NCBI GenBank assembly: GCA_036557885.1
Contig: DATBGS010000104.1
Coordinates: forward strand, 1-55,416
Length of the DNA stretch: 55,416 nt
DNA from: DATBGS01 sp036557885
GTDB lineage: Bacteria > Chloroflexota > Ktedonobacteria > Ktedonobacterales > DATBGS01
Reading direction: 5' to 3'
Position 1 is the first letter of the stretch, and each line of letters begins with the position of its first letter. The position numbers and the translations under genes are program-made. Of this stretch, positions 14,028-22,171 are shown piece after piece. The notes under the pieces were generated by a model. That model did not search any database. It was not told the origin of the DNA and saw nothing but the letters and a program-made list of their open reading frames with translations.

Positions 14028-15632
14028 TCAGAGGTTATACGCTGTGATCTGCCCGGACTCGTCAGGGCAGTAGAGGCGCCCGCCCACCACGATTGGCGTT
14101 TCCCAGTGGATGCCCGCGATATTGCCTCCGGCGCTCTGCTGCGCGCTGCTCCAGAGTTGGTGGCCGGTCGTGGGGTCAAGCGCCAGCAAGTTTTGCCCGG
14201 TGGCGACAAAGAGCACGCCCCCGGCGATGATTGGCGAGGTGGCCTCGATACCAAGATACCACGCTTTTTGCAGGGTCGTGACGCCCTGCGGCGAAGTGAC
14301 GACCTGGAACGCATCCATGTGGCACAGGGTGGCGACAATCAGCCAGATAGCGCCGTTAGGGTCTTTCCAGGCAACGGGCTGGGCCAGCGTGGGGCAGAGG
14401 TCGGGTAGTTGAACCGTCTGGATTTCGCCGCCCACATGGGTCGGGCCACCCTGCCCGCTCAAGTCCTGCCGGTTGACCACGCGCAGCAGCCCTTCTTTGC
14501 CAGCCTGCACTGCCAGATAGGGGGTGCGGCTCTGCGGGATGGCTGGCAGCATCACCGGGGCGGTGCTGCCCAGGTCACGGTTCTGGAAGGCTTCTTGCGC
14601 GTAATTTTCCGGGGTATAGGAGTCGAGCATGGTGGACCCGTCGGGCGTCATCTCGATGATGCTGTCGCCCCAATTGCTGCCACCCTGGTTGGCCGTAAAA
14701 TAGCCATCGCTGGTGGTGAAGAAGATGTGGCCGGTCACGGGGTCTTGCACGACGGCGGGCCTGGCCCAGATACCGCCCCCGTTATACTGGCATTCATTCA
14801 GCGCCAGCAGGTGGGTGTGGTCGTTGCAGAGGCTGTTGAAGATATGGGTAGAGCCAGTCTTGACGTTAATGGCGACCATATGCCCCTGATAGGGCGGCGC
14901 GTCCCCGGAGAAGCTGGCGGTGGTCACGTAGAGGTAGCCGTTGATGAGGTTGAGCGGCGAAGAGACTTTCTCGCTGAGCGGCATCAATGTCACCTGCACC
15001 GGCCAGCCATTTCCCTGAAGCTCCTTGCCGGTGGTAAGCTGGAAGCGATGCACCTTCCCATCCAACCCGTAGCTGTAGATCAGGTTATTGGCCGGGTCAG
15101 CCGCCGGAGTGGATTTAGTGTACTTGGGGTTATCGGCGCTGTCGGGGGTCGTTTCCCAAAATATGGCGCCGTTTTCGGCATTCATGGCGATCAGGGTAGC
15201 TTTGTCGGTGGTCACATAGAGGACATCGTACTTTTGTCCATCGGGCATGGTCAGGTTGCGGACGAGAATGGGCCGCTCATCTGCCAGGTCGGGAAGCTGG
15301 ATATGCCAGTCGCGGTGCAGGTTGCTCACTGTGGTCGTGGTAATGGATTTCTCATCGGAGTTGACGCTGGCCTGCAAGGGATCGCCTTCGAAAGTGAGCC
15401 ATGCGCCGCTTTCCTCTTGTTGTATGGCGATGGTGCCATCTTTTGTTGGTTTCTTCTTCACCGGGTGTTGCGGCGCGGGCTGCTGCTGGTCGCAGGCGGC
15501 GGCTAGCAGCGCCACCGCCAGCAGCGCTCCCCGCACTGCCAGGGAGAGTACGCCGCTCAACTGATGTTTGGTATGGGGTTGAAAAGGCATCCTCTGGTCG
15601 CATCCATTTCTTGAGAAATACCGCTTTTGCAT
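14028..15632 (-). CDS. PQQ-type beta-propeller lipoprotein
   Basis: 534 residues from the first ATG, or 520 from the ATG at 15590. A hydrophobic signal segment (ALLAVALLAAAC) ends in a plausible lipobox cysteine, so the protein is probably exported and lipid-anchored. Repeats of the PQQ/BamB propeller type follow: LIAMNAENGAIFWET, VHRFQLTTGKEL, MVAINVKTGSTHIF, LLALDPTTGHQLW and GRLYCPDESGQITAYNL. It resembles PQQ-like domain proteins used as extracellular scaffolds; no catalytic dehydrogenase residues could be assigned. A cysteine pair (SLCNDHTHLLALNEC) may form a disulfide. It is convergent with the SAH hydrolase-like gene (9 bases between the stops) and divergent from the pseudo-beta-lactamase gene. 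Confidence 0.82.
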   Translation of the reverse strand: MQKRYFSRNGCDQRMPFQPHTKHQLSGVLSLAVRGALLAVALLAAACDQQQPAPQHPVKKKPTKDGTIAIQQEESGAWLTFEGDPLQASVNSDEKSITTTTVSNLHRDWHIQLPDLADERPILVRNLTMPDGQKYDVLYVTTDKATLIAMNAENGAIFWETTPDSADNPKYTKSTPAADPANNLIYSYGLDGKVHRFQLTTGKELQGNGWPVQVTLMPLSEKVSSPLNLINGYLYVTTASFSGDAPPYQGHMVAINVKTGSTHIFNSLCNDHTHLLALNECQYNGGGIWARPAVVQDPVTGHIFFTTSDGYFTANQGGSNWGDSIIEMTPDGSTMLDSYTPENYAQEAFQNRDLGSTAPVMLPAIPQSRTPYLAVQAGKEGLLRVVNRQDLSGQGGPTHVGGEIQTVQLPDLCPTLAQPVAWKDPNGAIWLIVATLCHMDAFQVVTSPQGVTTLQKAWYLGIEATSPIIAGGVLFVATGQNLLALDPTTGHQLWSSAQQSAGGNIAGIHWETPIVVGGRLYCPDESGQITAYNL

Positions 15633-15912
15633 TGTTTTTCAGCTCCCCAAATAGCATGCTCATGGGCTGTTCGCGTAGGGTTTTGCACGACAAGGCGGCC
15701 ATACTGTGCAAACTTCATACCGAGCGCGGCTGGAGCGAATGCTCTGCCCATCCTGCCAATCGCCAGGGGATGAGCATGAGACAGCCCATTCCAGCCGGTG
15801 CTTTCCCCCCACTGCTGTGGCTGGTACGGGGCTTGCTGCTGCTTTGCGGGCGTGTTGTGGTACTGACGCCAGCGCCACTCTCTTTCTGTCCCTGTCGAGG
15901 AGCCTTTCCCCC

Positions 15913-17832
15913 ATGCTAAATCATCTGCCGAAACCCAAATCAGAAATGAATCAATGGCCCAGGCACTTCCTCTCCCGGCCGTTGATTGTGGTTGGAACGA
16001 TTGCGCTGCTTCTCTCGCTGCTTGGTGGCGTCTTGCTCTGGTACCTCAATGCGCCACAGAGCAGCCAGGTGGTCACTACCAACGGCGCAGACCGCTGGAT
16101 AAAAGATAACGCCACTACAGCAGGCGCTATCCCTTTTGATGCGCCGGAGACGTTGCAGATTCCGGTTGACCCGGCGTTTACGGCGTACTATCAGACGCAC
16201 GCGGGGGCAAAGCTCCTGGGGGCGCCGGTGACTCCGGGTTTTCCCATCGCAGAGGGGTGGATTCAGTTCTTTACCGCTAACGCGCTGCTCCTGCCAGCAA
16301 CGCATCAGAGCGCGCCAGCCAATGCAGGCCAGGCAGAAAAGCAGATAGATGGCTTGATACAGGACGGATTGAAGGATGGGCGCACCGGCATCATAGCGCT
16401 TCCGCTGCTGCATACGTTGTTGGCGATTGGCAGCCAGGTGATTGTTGGCGGCGGTTTGACCTATGTTGATCTGCGCGCTGCCACGCGACCTGACCAGATG
16501 CAGGTGGCCCCCGCGCCAAAAAGCGCTGCCAGCGCCGACCCGCTCCAGAACCTCTTGAGCCAGGGTGAGTTTATCCAGACGGGCACGCGCGGTGGCAGGC
16601 AGATCGGCCATGTGATTCCCACGCCCATCTGGACGTATATGACGCGCCGCGATGTCTCGCCCGATGGCTGGCAAACCGATTTTGGGGCGCCGCTGACCGA
16701 TGCTATCCCTTTTGCCAATGTGCAGTTTGGCAACTCGCATCGCTTGCTGATTCAGACGTTCTGGCGTGGGGCGCTGATCATGGACCGCGATGTGAAAGAT
16801 GCCTCTGGTCAGCCGCTGATTTATCCGCTTGATACGGGTGTGGCTTATTTGAAGACGCTCGTCCCGCCTGCCCCGGTGCTGGGCGGGCATACGTCTATCT
16901 GGGCTACCAGCGACATAAGCATTCTGAGCGCACCCAATGCGGGCACCCCAACGGTGCATGTTGGGCCGGGCTTTCCGCTGCATCTGCTTGGTGAGACGCA
17001 GTGGAGCGCGGGCACGCTCTGGTATCATGTGCAGTGGCAGGGCAAAAACACCTCTGGCACAGGCTGGGCGCCAGCTATCGGCACCACTTTCACGGCGCCA
17101 GGCAGCACTGCTGCGTGGGCCTCGTTTGATCTGCTTTCCTCTAGCCTCGCGCAGTATCTCACTGGTCAAAGCGCCACGACCTCTGCCGTTGTGTATGATC
17201 TGACGCGCCAGCGCTACTACGCTCAGCCTAACAGCCTGAGCAATCAGTATCTGATGGGGAATGCTATCAAACTGCCGATTGTGCTGGCGTTTCTGGCGAT
17301 GACGGAACAACAGGGCCGCCGCCCAAGCAGCGATGAAGTAACCATGCTGACGGCGCTGATGCAAAGTTTGGATGCGGAGACAGGCGAGGAGCTATATGAC
17401 GAGATTGGGCGGGCGCTGGGGCTGAAGGAGTATTTGCAGCGCATTGGGGTGGCTGGCCTGGTGCCAGAAAACGACGATCTGCTCTACAGCGAGGCGCAGC
17501 CGCTGGCAATGGTGCAACTGCTGAGCATGCTCTACCAGGGCAAGGTGCTGACCAGCCAGGACCGCGCTCTGGTGTTTTCGCTGCTGGAACATACCCCGCC
17601 AGATCAGCAAGTGGGCGTGGGCGACACGCGGCCACAGGGGGCATCCGTCGTTATGCAGGATGGGTGGGTGATGGGCACCGATGGGCTGTGGGCGATGAAT
17701 AGCTCTGGCATCGTGACCGTGAACGGCGAAACGTATATCATTTCCGTTTACTCGGCGCATCTGCCTACGCTTGCAGATGGACAGGCCATCGCGCGCCAGG
17801 TCTGTACGCGCGTTGCCGCGCTGCTCTCGTAG
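15913..17832 (+). CDS. Membrane-anchored pseudo-beta-lactamase with repeat-bearing N-terminal part
   Basis: 639 residues from ATG 15913 (GAGGAG about 10 bases upstream). One N-terminal membrane helix at about 24-45 (IVVGTIALLLSLLGGVLLWY) anchors an outside part. Residues 70-300 contain segments such as YYQTHAGAKLLGAPVTPGFP, similar to hydrolase-associated or LGFP-like modules. A middle SH3-like stretch follows (residues about 310-410), then a C-terminal class A beta-lactamase-like domain. In that domain the catalytic SxxK reads NAIK, SDN reads LDA, and KTG reads QDG, so acyl-enzyme chemistry should be lost. It therefore probably acts as a binding or sensing protein at the cell wall. Located just before an ECF sigma/propeller pair. 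Confidence 0.75.
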   Translation: MLNHLPKPKSEMNQWPRHFLSRPLIVVGTIALLLSLLGGVLLWYLNAPQSSQVVTTNGADRWIKDNATTAGAIPFDAPETLQIPVDPAFTAYYQTHAGAKLLGAPVTPGFPIAEGWIQFFTANALLLPATHQSAPANAGQAEKQIDGLIQDGLKDGRTGIIALPLLHTLLAIGSQVIVGGGLTYVDLRAATRPDQMQVAPAPKSAASADPLQNLLSQGEFIQTGTRGGRQIGHVIPTPIWTYMTRRDVSPDGWQTDFGAPLTDAIPFANVQFGNSHRLLIQTFWRGALIMDRDVKDASGQPLIYPLDTGVAYLKTLVPPAPVLGGHTSIWATSDISILSAPNAGTPTVHVGPGFPLHLLGETQWSAGTLWYHVQWQGKNTSGTGWAPAIGTTFTAPGSTAAWASFDLLSSSLAQYLTGQSATTSAVVYDLTRQRYYAQPNSLSNQYLMGNAIKLPIVLAFLAMTEQQGRRPSSDEVTMLTALMQSLDAETGEELYDEIGRALGLKEYLQRIGVAGLVPENDDLLYSEAQPLAMVQLLSMLYQGKVLTSQDRALVFSLLEHTPPDQQVGVGDTRPQGASVVMQDGWVMGTDGLWAMNSSGIVTVNGETYIISVYSAHLPTLADGQAIARQVCTRVAALLS

Positions 17833-17911
17833 CGCGAGTTTGCGGGGTCGCGTGGCTCCGCAAAGAAACCGCGCAGTTCCATCTCCTCCGTTCTTGCTTT
17901 TCCCTTGCGAT

Positions 17912-17950
17912 GTGCCTTCCTTTCACTGGAAGGTGGGCACTTTCTCTGGT
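17912..17950 (+). terminator. Hairpin after the pseudo-beta-lactamase gene
   Basis: GTGCC (17912-17916) pairs with GGCAC (17936-17940), and CCTTCC with GGAAGG inside, leaving a short loop; a T-rich run TTTCTCT follows. It lies 80 bases after the stop at 17832. Probable intrinsic terminator, though the inner and outer stems compete. Confidence 0.5.
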
Positions 17951-18014
17951 TGTAACGTTTTAAACACATGAGCGATGAAAGGGGTGGAACAACGTAGGAT
18001 GTGGAGCCTGCCGG

Positions 18015-18548
18015 ATGAAAGCACACCCATCTAAAGCCTGTGTGGACCCATCGCCTGCTGCGGTGCTTTACCAGCAGTATGCGTCGGTGATCTTTGCCTA
18101 TTTGCACCGGCATACTGGTTCCTGGGAAGACGCGGAAGATCTGCTGCTGGAGGTCTTTTTGGCGGCGCTGGAAAGCAACCAGCTCAGTGCCATCCCAGAG
18201 GGCAGCCGCCTGCCCTGGTTGCAGCGCGTGGCCCAGCGCAAGCTGGTGGACCACTATCGGCGCTCGTCGCGGCGTACTTCGCTGCCCATTGAAGAGGTGG
18301 CGGAGACGCTGCTGGAGGATGAGGAACTGATTCCTGAACAGCAGGCGTTACGCCACGAGGTGCAGACGGAACTGCGCCAGGCCATCCAGCTTTTGCCTGC
18401 CCAATACCAGGAAGTGCTGCGGCTGCGCTTTGTGCACGGGCTGCGCAGCCTTGAGATTGGCGCTGTGTTGGGCAAACAGGAGGGCACGGTGCGCGTGCTG
18501 CTCTCGCGGGCGCTCAAGCTCTTGCGTGCCCACTATCAAGAACGATAG
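18015..18548 (+). CDS. ECF-type RNA polymerase sigma factor
   Basis: 177 residues. Region 2 is visible as AAVLYQQYASVIFAYLHRHTGSWEDAEDLLLEVFLAAL (cited here as the stretch 15-48), region 2.4 continues WLQRVAQRKLVDHYRR, and region 4 is LLPAQYQEVLRLRFVHGL followed by the HTH EIGAVLGKQEGTVRVLLSRAL. The group 4 (ECF) architecture lacks region 3. It is followed after 15 bases by a membrane protein likely to be its regulator, an arrangement typical of sigma/anti-sigma pairs. A sequence TGTAACG followed 15 bases later by CGATG upstream (about 17950-17980) could be an autoregulated ECF promoter, but this is weak evidence. Confidence 0.93.
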   Translation: MKAHPSKACVDPSPAAVLYQQYASVIFAYLHRHTGSWEDAEDLLLEVFLAALESNQLSAIPEGSRLPWLQRVAQRKLVDHYRRSSRRTSLPIEEVAETLLEDEELIPEQQALRHEVQTELRQAIQLLPAQYQEVLRLRFVHGLRSLEIGAVLGKQEGTVRVLLSRALKLLRAHYQER

Positions 18549-18563
18549 GAAGGAGCGAGGTCT

Positions 18564-20189
18564 ATGGCTCAAGATGATGACTCACCTCCCCCCAGGGAAA
18601 TTGACCTGATTGACGAGTGGCTTGAGCACGCGCTGAGCGAGCGCCCGCTCCGGCCATACGACGGGCACGAGTCTCCGGCCCCTCGGCTCGTTCAGGAGCT
18701 GGAGGACTTTTACCTTGCGGAAGCTCAAGCCGTTGAGGGTCGTTTAGAGCGGGTCAGGCAGCGCTTAGAGGACTATCTGCCAGCGCAGGAACGCGGGCCG
18801 GAACTGCTGCCGGAGGCTGTGCTGGTTTCTGGACACGAAAGAAGGGAGCACCATATGAAGGAGTCAGGGCCTCTGTTCCGCGAACGCCGACACATGAAAG
18901 ATACATGGTTCTTGTTTCTTGAACGTCGGCACTGGTCCGCGCGTCTGAGCACCCTTGTGGCGGCTGTGCTGCTTTTTGCAGTGGTGGGTGGCATGGTTTT
19001 CGGCCTCGTCCTGGTCCGTCATGGCGGCAAGACGAATCCAGGCTCGCAGTCGCCCGTTGCAACGGATACGCCTTTTGTCATCCCGACCCCGACAGAGAAG
19101 CCTGCCGGGAGCGATCTCTCGATCTCTCAGATTGCGATGAAGGATGCCAACCAGGGTTGGGCAACGGGCTACCGGTTCCCGATTGTGAATGACGCGCCAC
19201 CAGTCATCTTGCATACCTCGGATGGCGGCGTCCATTGGGCCAATGTCTCCCCGGCGCGCTCTGCGCTGCGGCCCTCGGCCAGCAACGCGCTGGCGCGCCC
19301 GCTCTCCAATGGCGCCTCGGTACGCACGGAAGATTTTCTGACTGGCTCGGTGGCCTGGGAACTGATCTTGCCCAATCATCTCTACAAGACGGTGGACGGC
19401 GGGCAGACCTGGCAGGAAGCGACGGTGCCAGGGGACGCAATACGGCAATTTACCTTCCTGGATGCCCAGAATGGCTGGGTTATTACCGAAGATGCCGGGG
19501 CGGTGGTGGTCTTTCGCACCACCAATGGCGGCGCCACCTGGACCAGGATGCAGCACAGCGGCAGCGCGTTCCGGCTTCAGGATGCCTTCTGGGGGGTGCG
19601 TTTTATCAGCAAGACGACGGGCTGGGCGGTGTTCATCAATAACACGGTGGGGCGTTCGGCGGTGATCTATAAGACGACGGACAGCGGGGCAACCTGGCGC
19701 TACCAGCAGATCGCCTTACCTGCGGGCGTGATTCCCCCCGTCTTCCCTTCGGCGCCGGTGTTCTTCAACGACCATGAAGGCATGATGGAGGTCATGTTTG
19801 CTGATGTGCGCTCGCTGCGGAGCGATGCGGTTACTCTTCCAAACAGTGGGGGTTCCCCGGAGGGCCTCTATGTCACTCACAATGGGGGGGCGTCCTGGGA
19901 TGGCCCTATCGTTCTGAATGGCCTGGAGTTTCCCAACTTCGTTGATGCTCTGCATGGCTGGGCGCTGAACAGCACCGGCTCTGCGCTCCTGACGACCAGC
20001 GACAGCGGACGCCACTGGACACCAGTGAATGCTAGCCCGAATTTTAACCAGATAGAAGAATTGAGTTTCGTGTCGGGACAGGTCGGCTGGGCGCTCAAGT
20101 TTGAGCAGGCTACGCAGTCTGATCTGCTGCTCAAGACGGTGGACGGCGGGCAGACCTGGACACAACTGAACGTGAGTATCTCGAATTAG
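18564..20189 (+). CDS. Membrane-anchored Ycf48/BNR-type propeller, putative anti-sigma regulator
   Basis: 541 residues. An acidic cytoplasmic N-terminus of about 125 residues has helices (DEWLEHALSERPL, LERVRQRLEDYLP). One membrane helix follows at about 131-152 (LSTLVAAVLLFAVVGGMVFG), then a Pro/Thr linker (TDTPFVIPTPTEKP) and an outside beta-propeller. The propeller repeats carry the sialidase/Ycf48 pattern TxDGGxxW (HTSDGGVHW, KTVDGGQTW twice, RTTNGGATW, KTTDSGATW, VTHNGGASW) with GW(A/V) strands between. There is no zinc anti-sigma HxxxCxxC motif. The 15-base spacing after the ECF sigma gene suggests that the N-terminus binds the sigma factor and the propeller senses something outside. 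A clear terminator follows. Confidence 0.82.
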   Translation: MAQDDDSPPPREIDLIDEWLEHALSERPLRPYDGHESPAPRLVQELEDFYLAEAQAVEGRLERVRQRLEDYLPAQERGPELLPEAVLVSGHERREHHMKESGPLFRERRHMKDTWFLFLERRHWSARLSTLVAAVLLFAVVGGMVFGLVLVRHGGKTNPGSQSPVATDTPFVIPTPTEKPAGSDLSISQIAMKDANQGWATGYRFPIVNDAPPVILHTSDGGVHWANVSPARSALRPSASNALARPLSNGASVRTEDFLTGSVAWELILPNHLYKTVDGGQTWQEATVPGDAIRQFTFLDAQNGWVITEDAGAVVVFRTTNGGATWTRMQHSGSAFRLQDAFWGVRFISKTTGWAVFINNTVGRSAVIYKTTDSGATWRYQQIALPAGVIPPVFPSAPVFFNDHEGMMEVMFADVRSLRSDAVTLPNSGGSPEGLYVTHNGGASWDGPIVLNGLEFPNFVDALHGWALNSTGSALLTTSDSGRHWTPVNASPNFNQIEELSFVSGQVGWALKFEQATQSDLLLKTVDGGQTWTQLNVSISN

Positions 20190-20211
20190 CCGCTTCTTTG
20201 TTCTTGCCCCG

Positions 20212-20247
20212 GCGCCAGCATCCTCCACGATGCTGGCGCTTTATTTT
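20212..20247 (+). terminator. Rho-independent terminator after the sigma/propeller operon
   Basis: Perfect 11-base stem GCGCCAGCATC / GATGCTGGCGC with a six-base loop, followed directly by TTTATTTT. Lies 23 bases after the stop codon at 20189. Read on the other strand it would have no T-tract, so it serves the plus-strand operon. Confidence 0.93.
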
Positions 20248-20277
20248 CGATGGAAGGGCGGGGTTCGCCAGCGATAG

Positions 20278-20658
20278 TCAGGCGGTGCCTGGGATGTTCA
20301 CTCTGCGGTTGCTGAAGGTGAGCAGCGCGGCGACAAAGAGAAACACCGAGGCAATGATCGCCCACCAACCTACGATGAAGAAAAAGGCAATCCCTGCTGC
20401 CAGGAGCATGATCGAGGCAACGATGGGCGATATTACGGTGAGAAACGAGCCGCCCAATGCGACCAGCACGACGATCAAGCCATAGAAGAAGTGTGTCGTG
20501 TCATCTGACATGCCTGCAACTCTACCCAGCACGTGAACCAGTGAGTAGAGGATGTCAATGATCAGAGCAAGGGCCGTTCCGATCAACCCGACGATCATGG
20601 CAATCGTGCGCATGGTGAAGCGCCCCAACTTGCCAGTGTCCTCATTTGCCTGCGCCAT
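20278..20658 (-). CDS. Small four-helix membrane protein
   Basis: 126 residues starting at ATG 20658 (MAQANEDTGK). Hydrophobic helices at about 16-42, 54-72, 75-96 and 98-116, with a short hydrophilic loop (GRVAGMSDDTTHF) after the first. The pattern resembles DUF4064-type proteins found in Firmicutes and Chloroflexota, which often neighbour signalling genes, but I cannot be certain. It reads toward the terminator of the sigma/propeller operon and follows the CapA gene on the same strand by about 100 bases. Confidence 0.7.
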   Translation of the reverse strand: MAQANEDTGKLGRFTMRTIAMIVGLIGTALALIIDILYSLVHVLGRVAGMSDDTTHFFYGLIVVLVALGGSFLTVISPIVASIMLLAAGIAFFFIVGWWAIIASVFLFVAALLTFSNRRVNIPGTA

Positions 20659-20762
20659 AAGTCTGCCCCTTTCGTAATGCAGAGCGTTGCGGCAACGACT
20701 TAACTGCATCCAAAAGGCTGCACGAAAAGCGCCAAACTGAACTACGCGAGGAGAAGAGTGCT

Positions 20763-21812
20763 TTAGCTCTCCAGAAGTTTTGGTTCGCCCCAATCGCCAA
20801 TGCGCGTCTGCACCAGTTTCCAGTCCAGAAGCTGGTGCTGTTTGATGGTCAGGGTCAGGATGTTGCCGCGCCGGACGACCTCTTCGAGCATGTTGTCGAA
20901 AACGAAATTGCCCAGGCTGTAGACAATCAGCTTGCCCTGGTACATTTCGTAGGGCTGGATGACGTGCGGGTGCGCGCCCACCACCAGATCGGCCCCGGCG
21001 TCTATGGCAACCTGCGCCAGATGCCGCTGGTGGCTGTTGAACGCGGTCTGATATTCGATGCCCCAATGCACAAAGGCGATCACAAAATCGGCTTTAGCAC
21101 GCGCCAGGGGCACATCCTGCCGTAGGGCGTCTTCGGTGAGCCAGGCATGGCCGGGGAGGGTATTGGTGGCGGCAAACGAGAAAGGGTCAATCTCATCGTA
21201 GGTCAGGAAGCCAATGGTGGTATCGCGCACGGTCTTGAAGATGGGGAGATGCGCTTGCTGGCGGTTCTGGCCGCCGCCCAGCGGTATCAGGCCGCGCGTG
21301 GGCAGCGTCTGGAACTCATCCAGAAAGGCGTCTTTCCCATAGTCACCGCTGTGGTTGTTGGCAACGGAAACGAGATCGAAACCGGCGTTGAGCAGCCGGT
21401 CATAGGCGCGGGCATCGCCGCGAAAATTGTAGGACTTGGGCACGGGTGAGCCGAGTTTGGAGATGACGCACTCCAGATTGCCGATGGTGAGATCAAAGCC
21501 GCGCAGGAAATCGGCTGTATAGGTGAAAGGGAACGGGTTATTGAGGGCTGTCGTCAGCATATGCTCGTTGACGGTGCGCCCAAACATTACGTCGCCCGTA
21601 AAGGCGAGCGTGATTGGCGGCTGGGGCGTGGGCGAGAGCACTGGCGTGCTTGTCGGGAGCGGCGTGCTTCCGCTGATTGCCTGGGGCGGCCCTGATGGTG
21701 GCTGGGAATCACAGCCCGCCAGCGCGAGCAGCGTTGCGCCGCCCGCCGCGAGCAATTGGCGGCGGGTGAGGGGATGTTGGAGCATCTCTTTACTGCTTGC
21801 TTCTGCATTCAT
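20763..21812 (-). CDS. CapA-family metallophosphatase-like lipoprotein with Tat signal
   Basis: 349 residues. The N-terminus TRRQLLAAGGATLLALAGC combines a twin-arginine motif with a lipobox cysteine, so export in folded form and lipid anchoring are expected. After a Pro/Thr/Ser linker the CapA/PgsA domain begins: FTGDVMFGR, GNLECVIS, VSVANNHSGDYG, VHWGIEYQ, GAHPHVIQP and SLGNFVFDN, the calcineurin-like metal-ligand set. CapA proteins take part in poly-gamma-glutamate capsule export in Bacillus. In many bacteria without capBC homologues the function is unknown, and no capB/capC is visible here. The promoter side of the gene abuts the left end of the tnpB transposon (start at 21812, element from about 21879). 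Confidence 0.92.
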   Translation of the reverse strand: MNAEASSKEMLQHPLTRRQLLAAGGATLLALAGCDSQPPSGPPQAISGSTPLPTSTPVLSPTPQPPITLAFTGDVMFGRTVNEHMLTTALNNPFPFTYTADFLRGFDLTIGNLECVISKLGSPVPKSYNFRGDARAYDRLLNAGFDLVSVANNHSGDYGKDAFLDEFQTLPTRGLIPLGGGQNRQQAHLPIFKTVRDTTIGFLTYDEIDPFSFAATNTLPGHAWLTEDALRQDVPLARAKADFVIAFVHWGIEYQTAFNSHQRHLAQVAIDAGADLVVGAHPHVIQPYEMYQGKLIVYSLGNFVFDNMLEEVVRRGNILTLTIKQHQLLDWKLVQTRIGDWGEPKLLES

Positions 21813-21897
21813 GCGGCTATTGTATCATAAACATGCTGCCAAAACTGCGTCGGGAATAGCGTATGCTGCTGGCCTTACAGAAACGGGCCAGAAAGCG

Positions 21898-21914
21898 CCG
21901 CGTCTTTAGACCGG
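21898..21914 (+). repeat. Left-end imperfect hairpin of the tnpB element
   Basis: CCG, bulged C, GTCT, TT loop, AGAC, CGG. It has the same architecture and orientation as the right-end hairpin, as in IS608 where both ends are recognised by TnpA through a bulged hairpin. Confidence 0.65.
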
Positions 21915-21937
21915 GGATGAATGGCCCCTCTTTTTGT

Positions 21938-21966
21938 TTGACAATGCTTGTAAAACATGATACAAT
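21938..21966 (+). promoter_or_regulatory. Near-consensus promoter inside the tnpB element, likely leaderless
   Basis: TTGACA (21938-21943), 17 bases, TACAAT (21961-21966). The predicted start site coincides with the RHH start codon at 21974, which has no Shine-Dalgarno, so the transcript is probably leaderless. An inverted repeat AAACAT (21953-21958) / ATGTTT (21965-21970) overlaps the -10 and could be bound by the RHH protein. Confidence 0.8.
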
Positions 21967-21973
21967 GTTTGGT

Positions 21974-22171
21974 ATGAAACAGAACACGGGTTTTCGCCTG
22001 ACTGAAGAAGCGCTCCGTTTGCTGGATGCGATGGCACAAGCCAATGGCATTTCACGCACCGCTGTGCTGGAAATGGCAATTCGTACAGAAGCCAAGAAGC
22101 AAGGGATACCAGTTCGTGCTGATCCTCGACTACAAACTGAGAGTCAATCTGGCCCAAAGCCGCGCCATTGA
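21974..22171 (+). CDS. Ribbon-helix-helix protein encoded in the tnpB element
   Basis: 65 residues. GFRLTEEALRLLDAMA supplies the beta strand and helix A, GISRTAVLEMAIRTEA the turn and helix B, as in Arc/CopG-type DNA-binding proteins. The ATG at 21974 is chosen because the sequence before it contains promoter elements; the frame is open upstream to 21863 but has no family-like sequence. It overlaps the probable start of tnpB (22116) by 56 bases in another frame, so the two are co-translated from one message. The last 20 residues (from about 46) are read from tnpB coding DNA and are probably not structured. The likely role is repression of its own promoter and tnpB. Confidence 0.78.
   Translation: MKQNTGFRLTEEALRLLDAMAQANGISRTAVLEMAIRTEAKKQGIPVRADPRLQTESQSGPKPRH

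Noticed and set aside
15662..15788. Inverted repeat ATGGGCTGT / ACAGCCCAT in the gap between two divergent genes.
   Set aside because: Nine-base arms 109 bases apart; can occur by chance and does not coincide with promoter elements.
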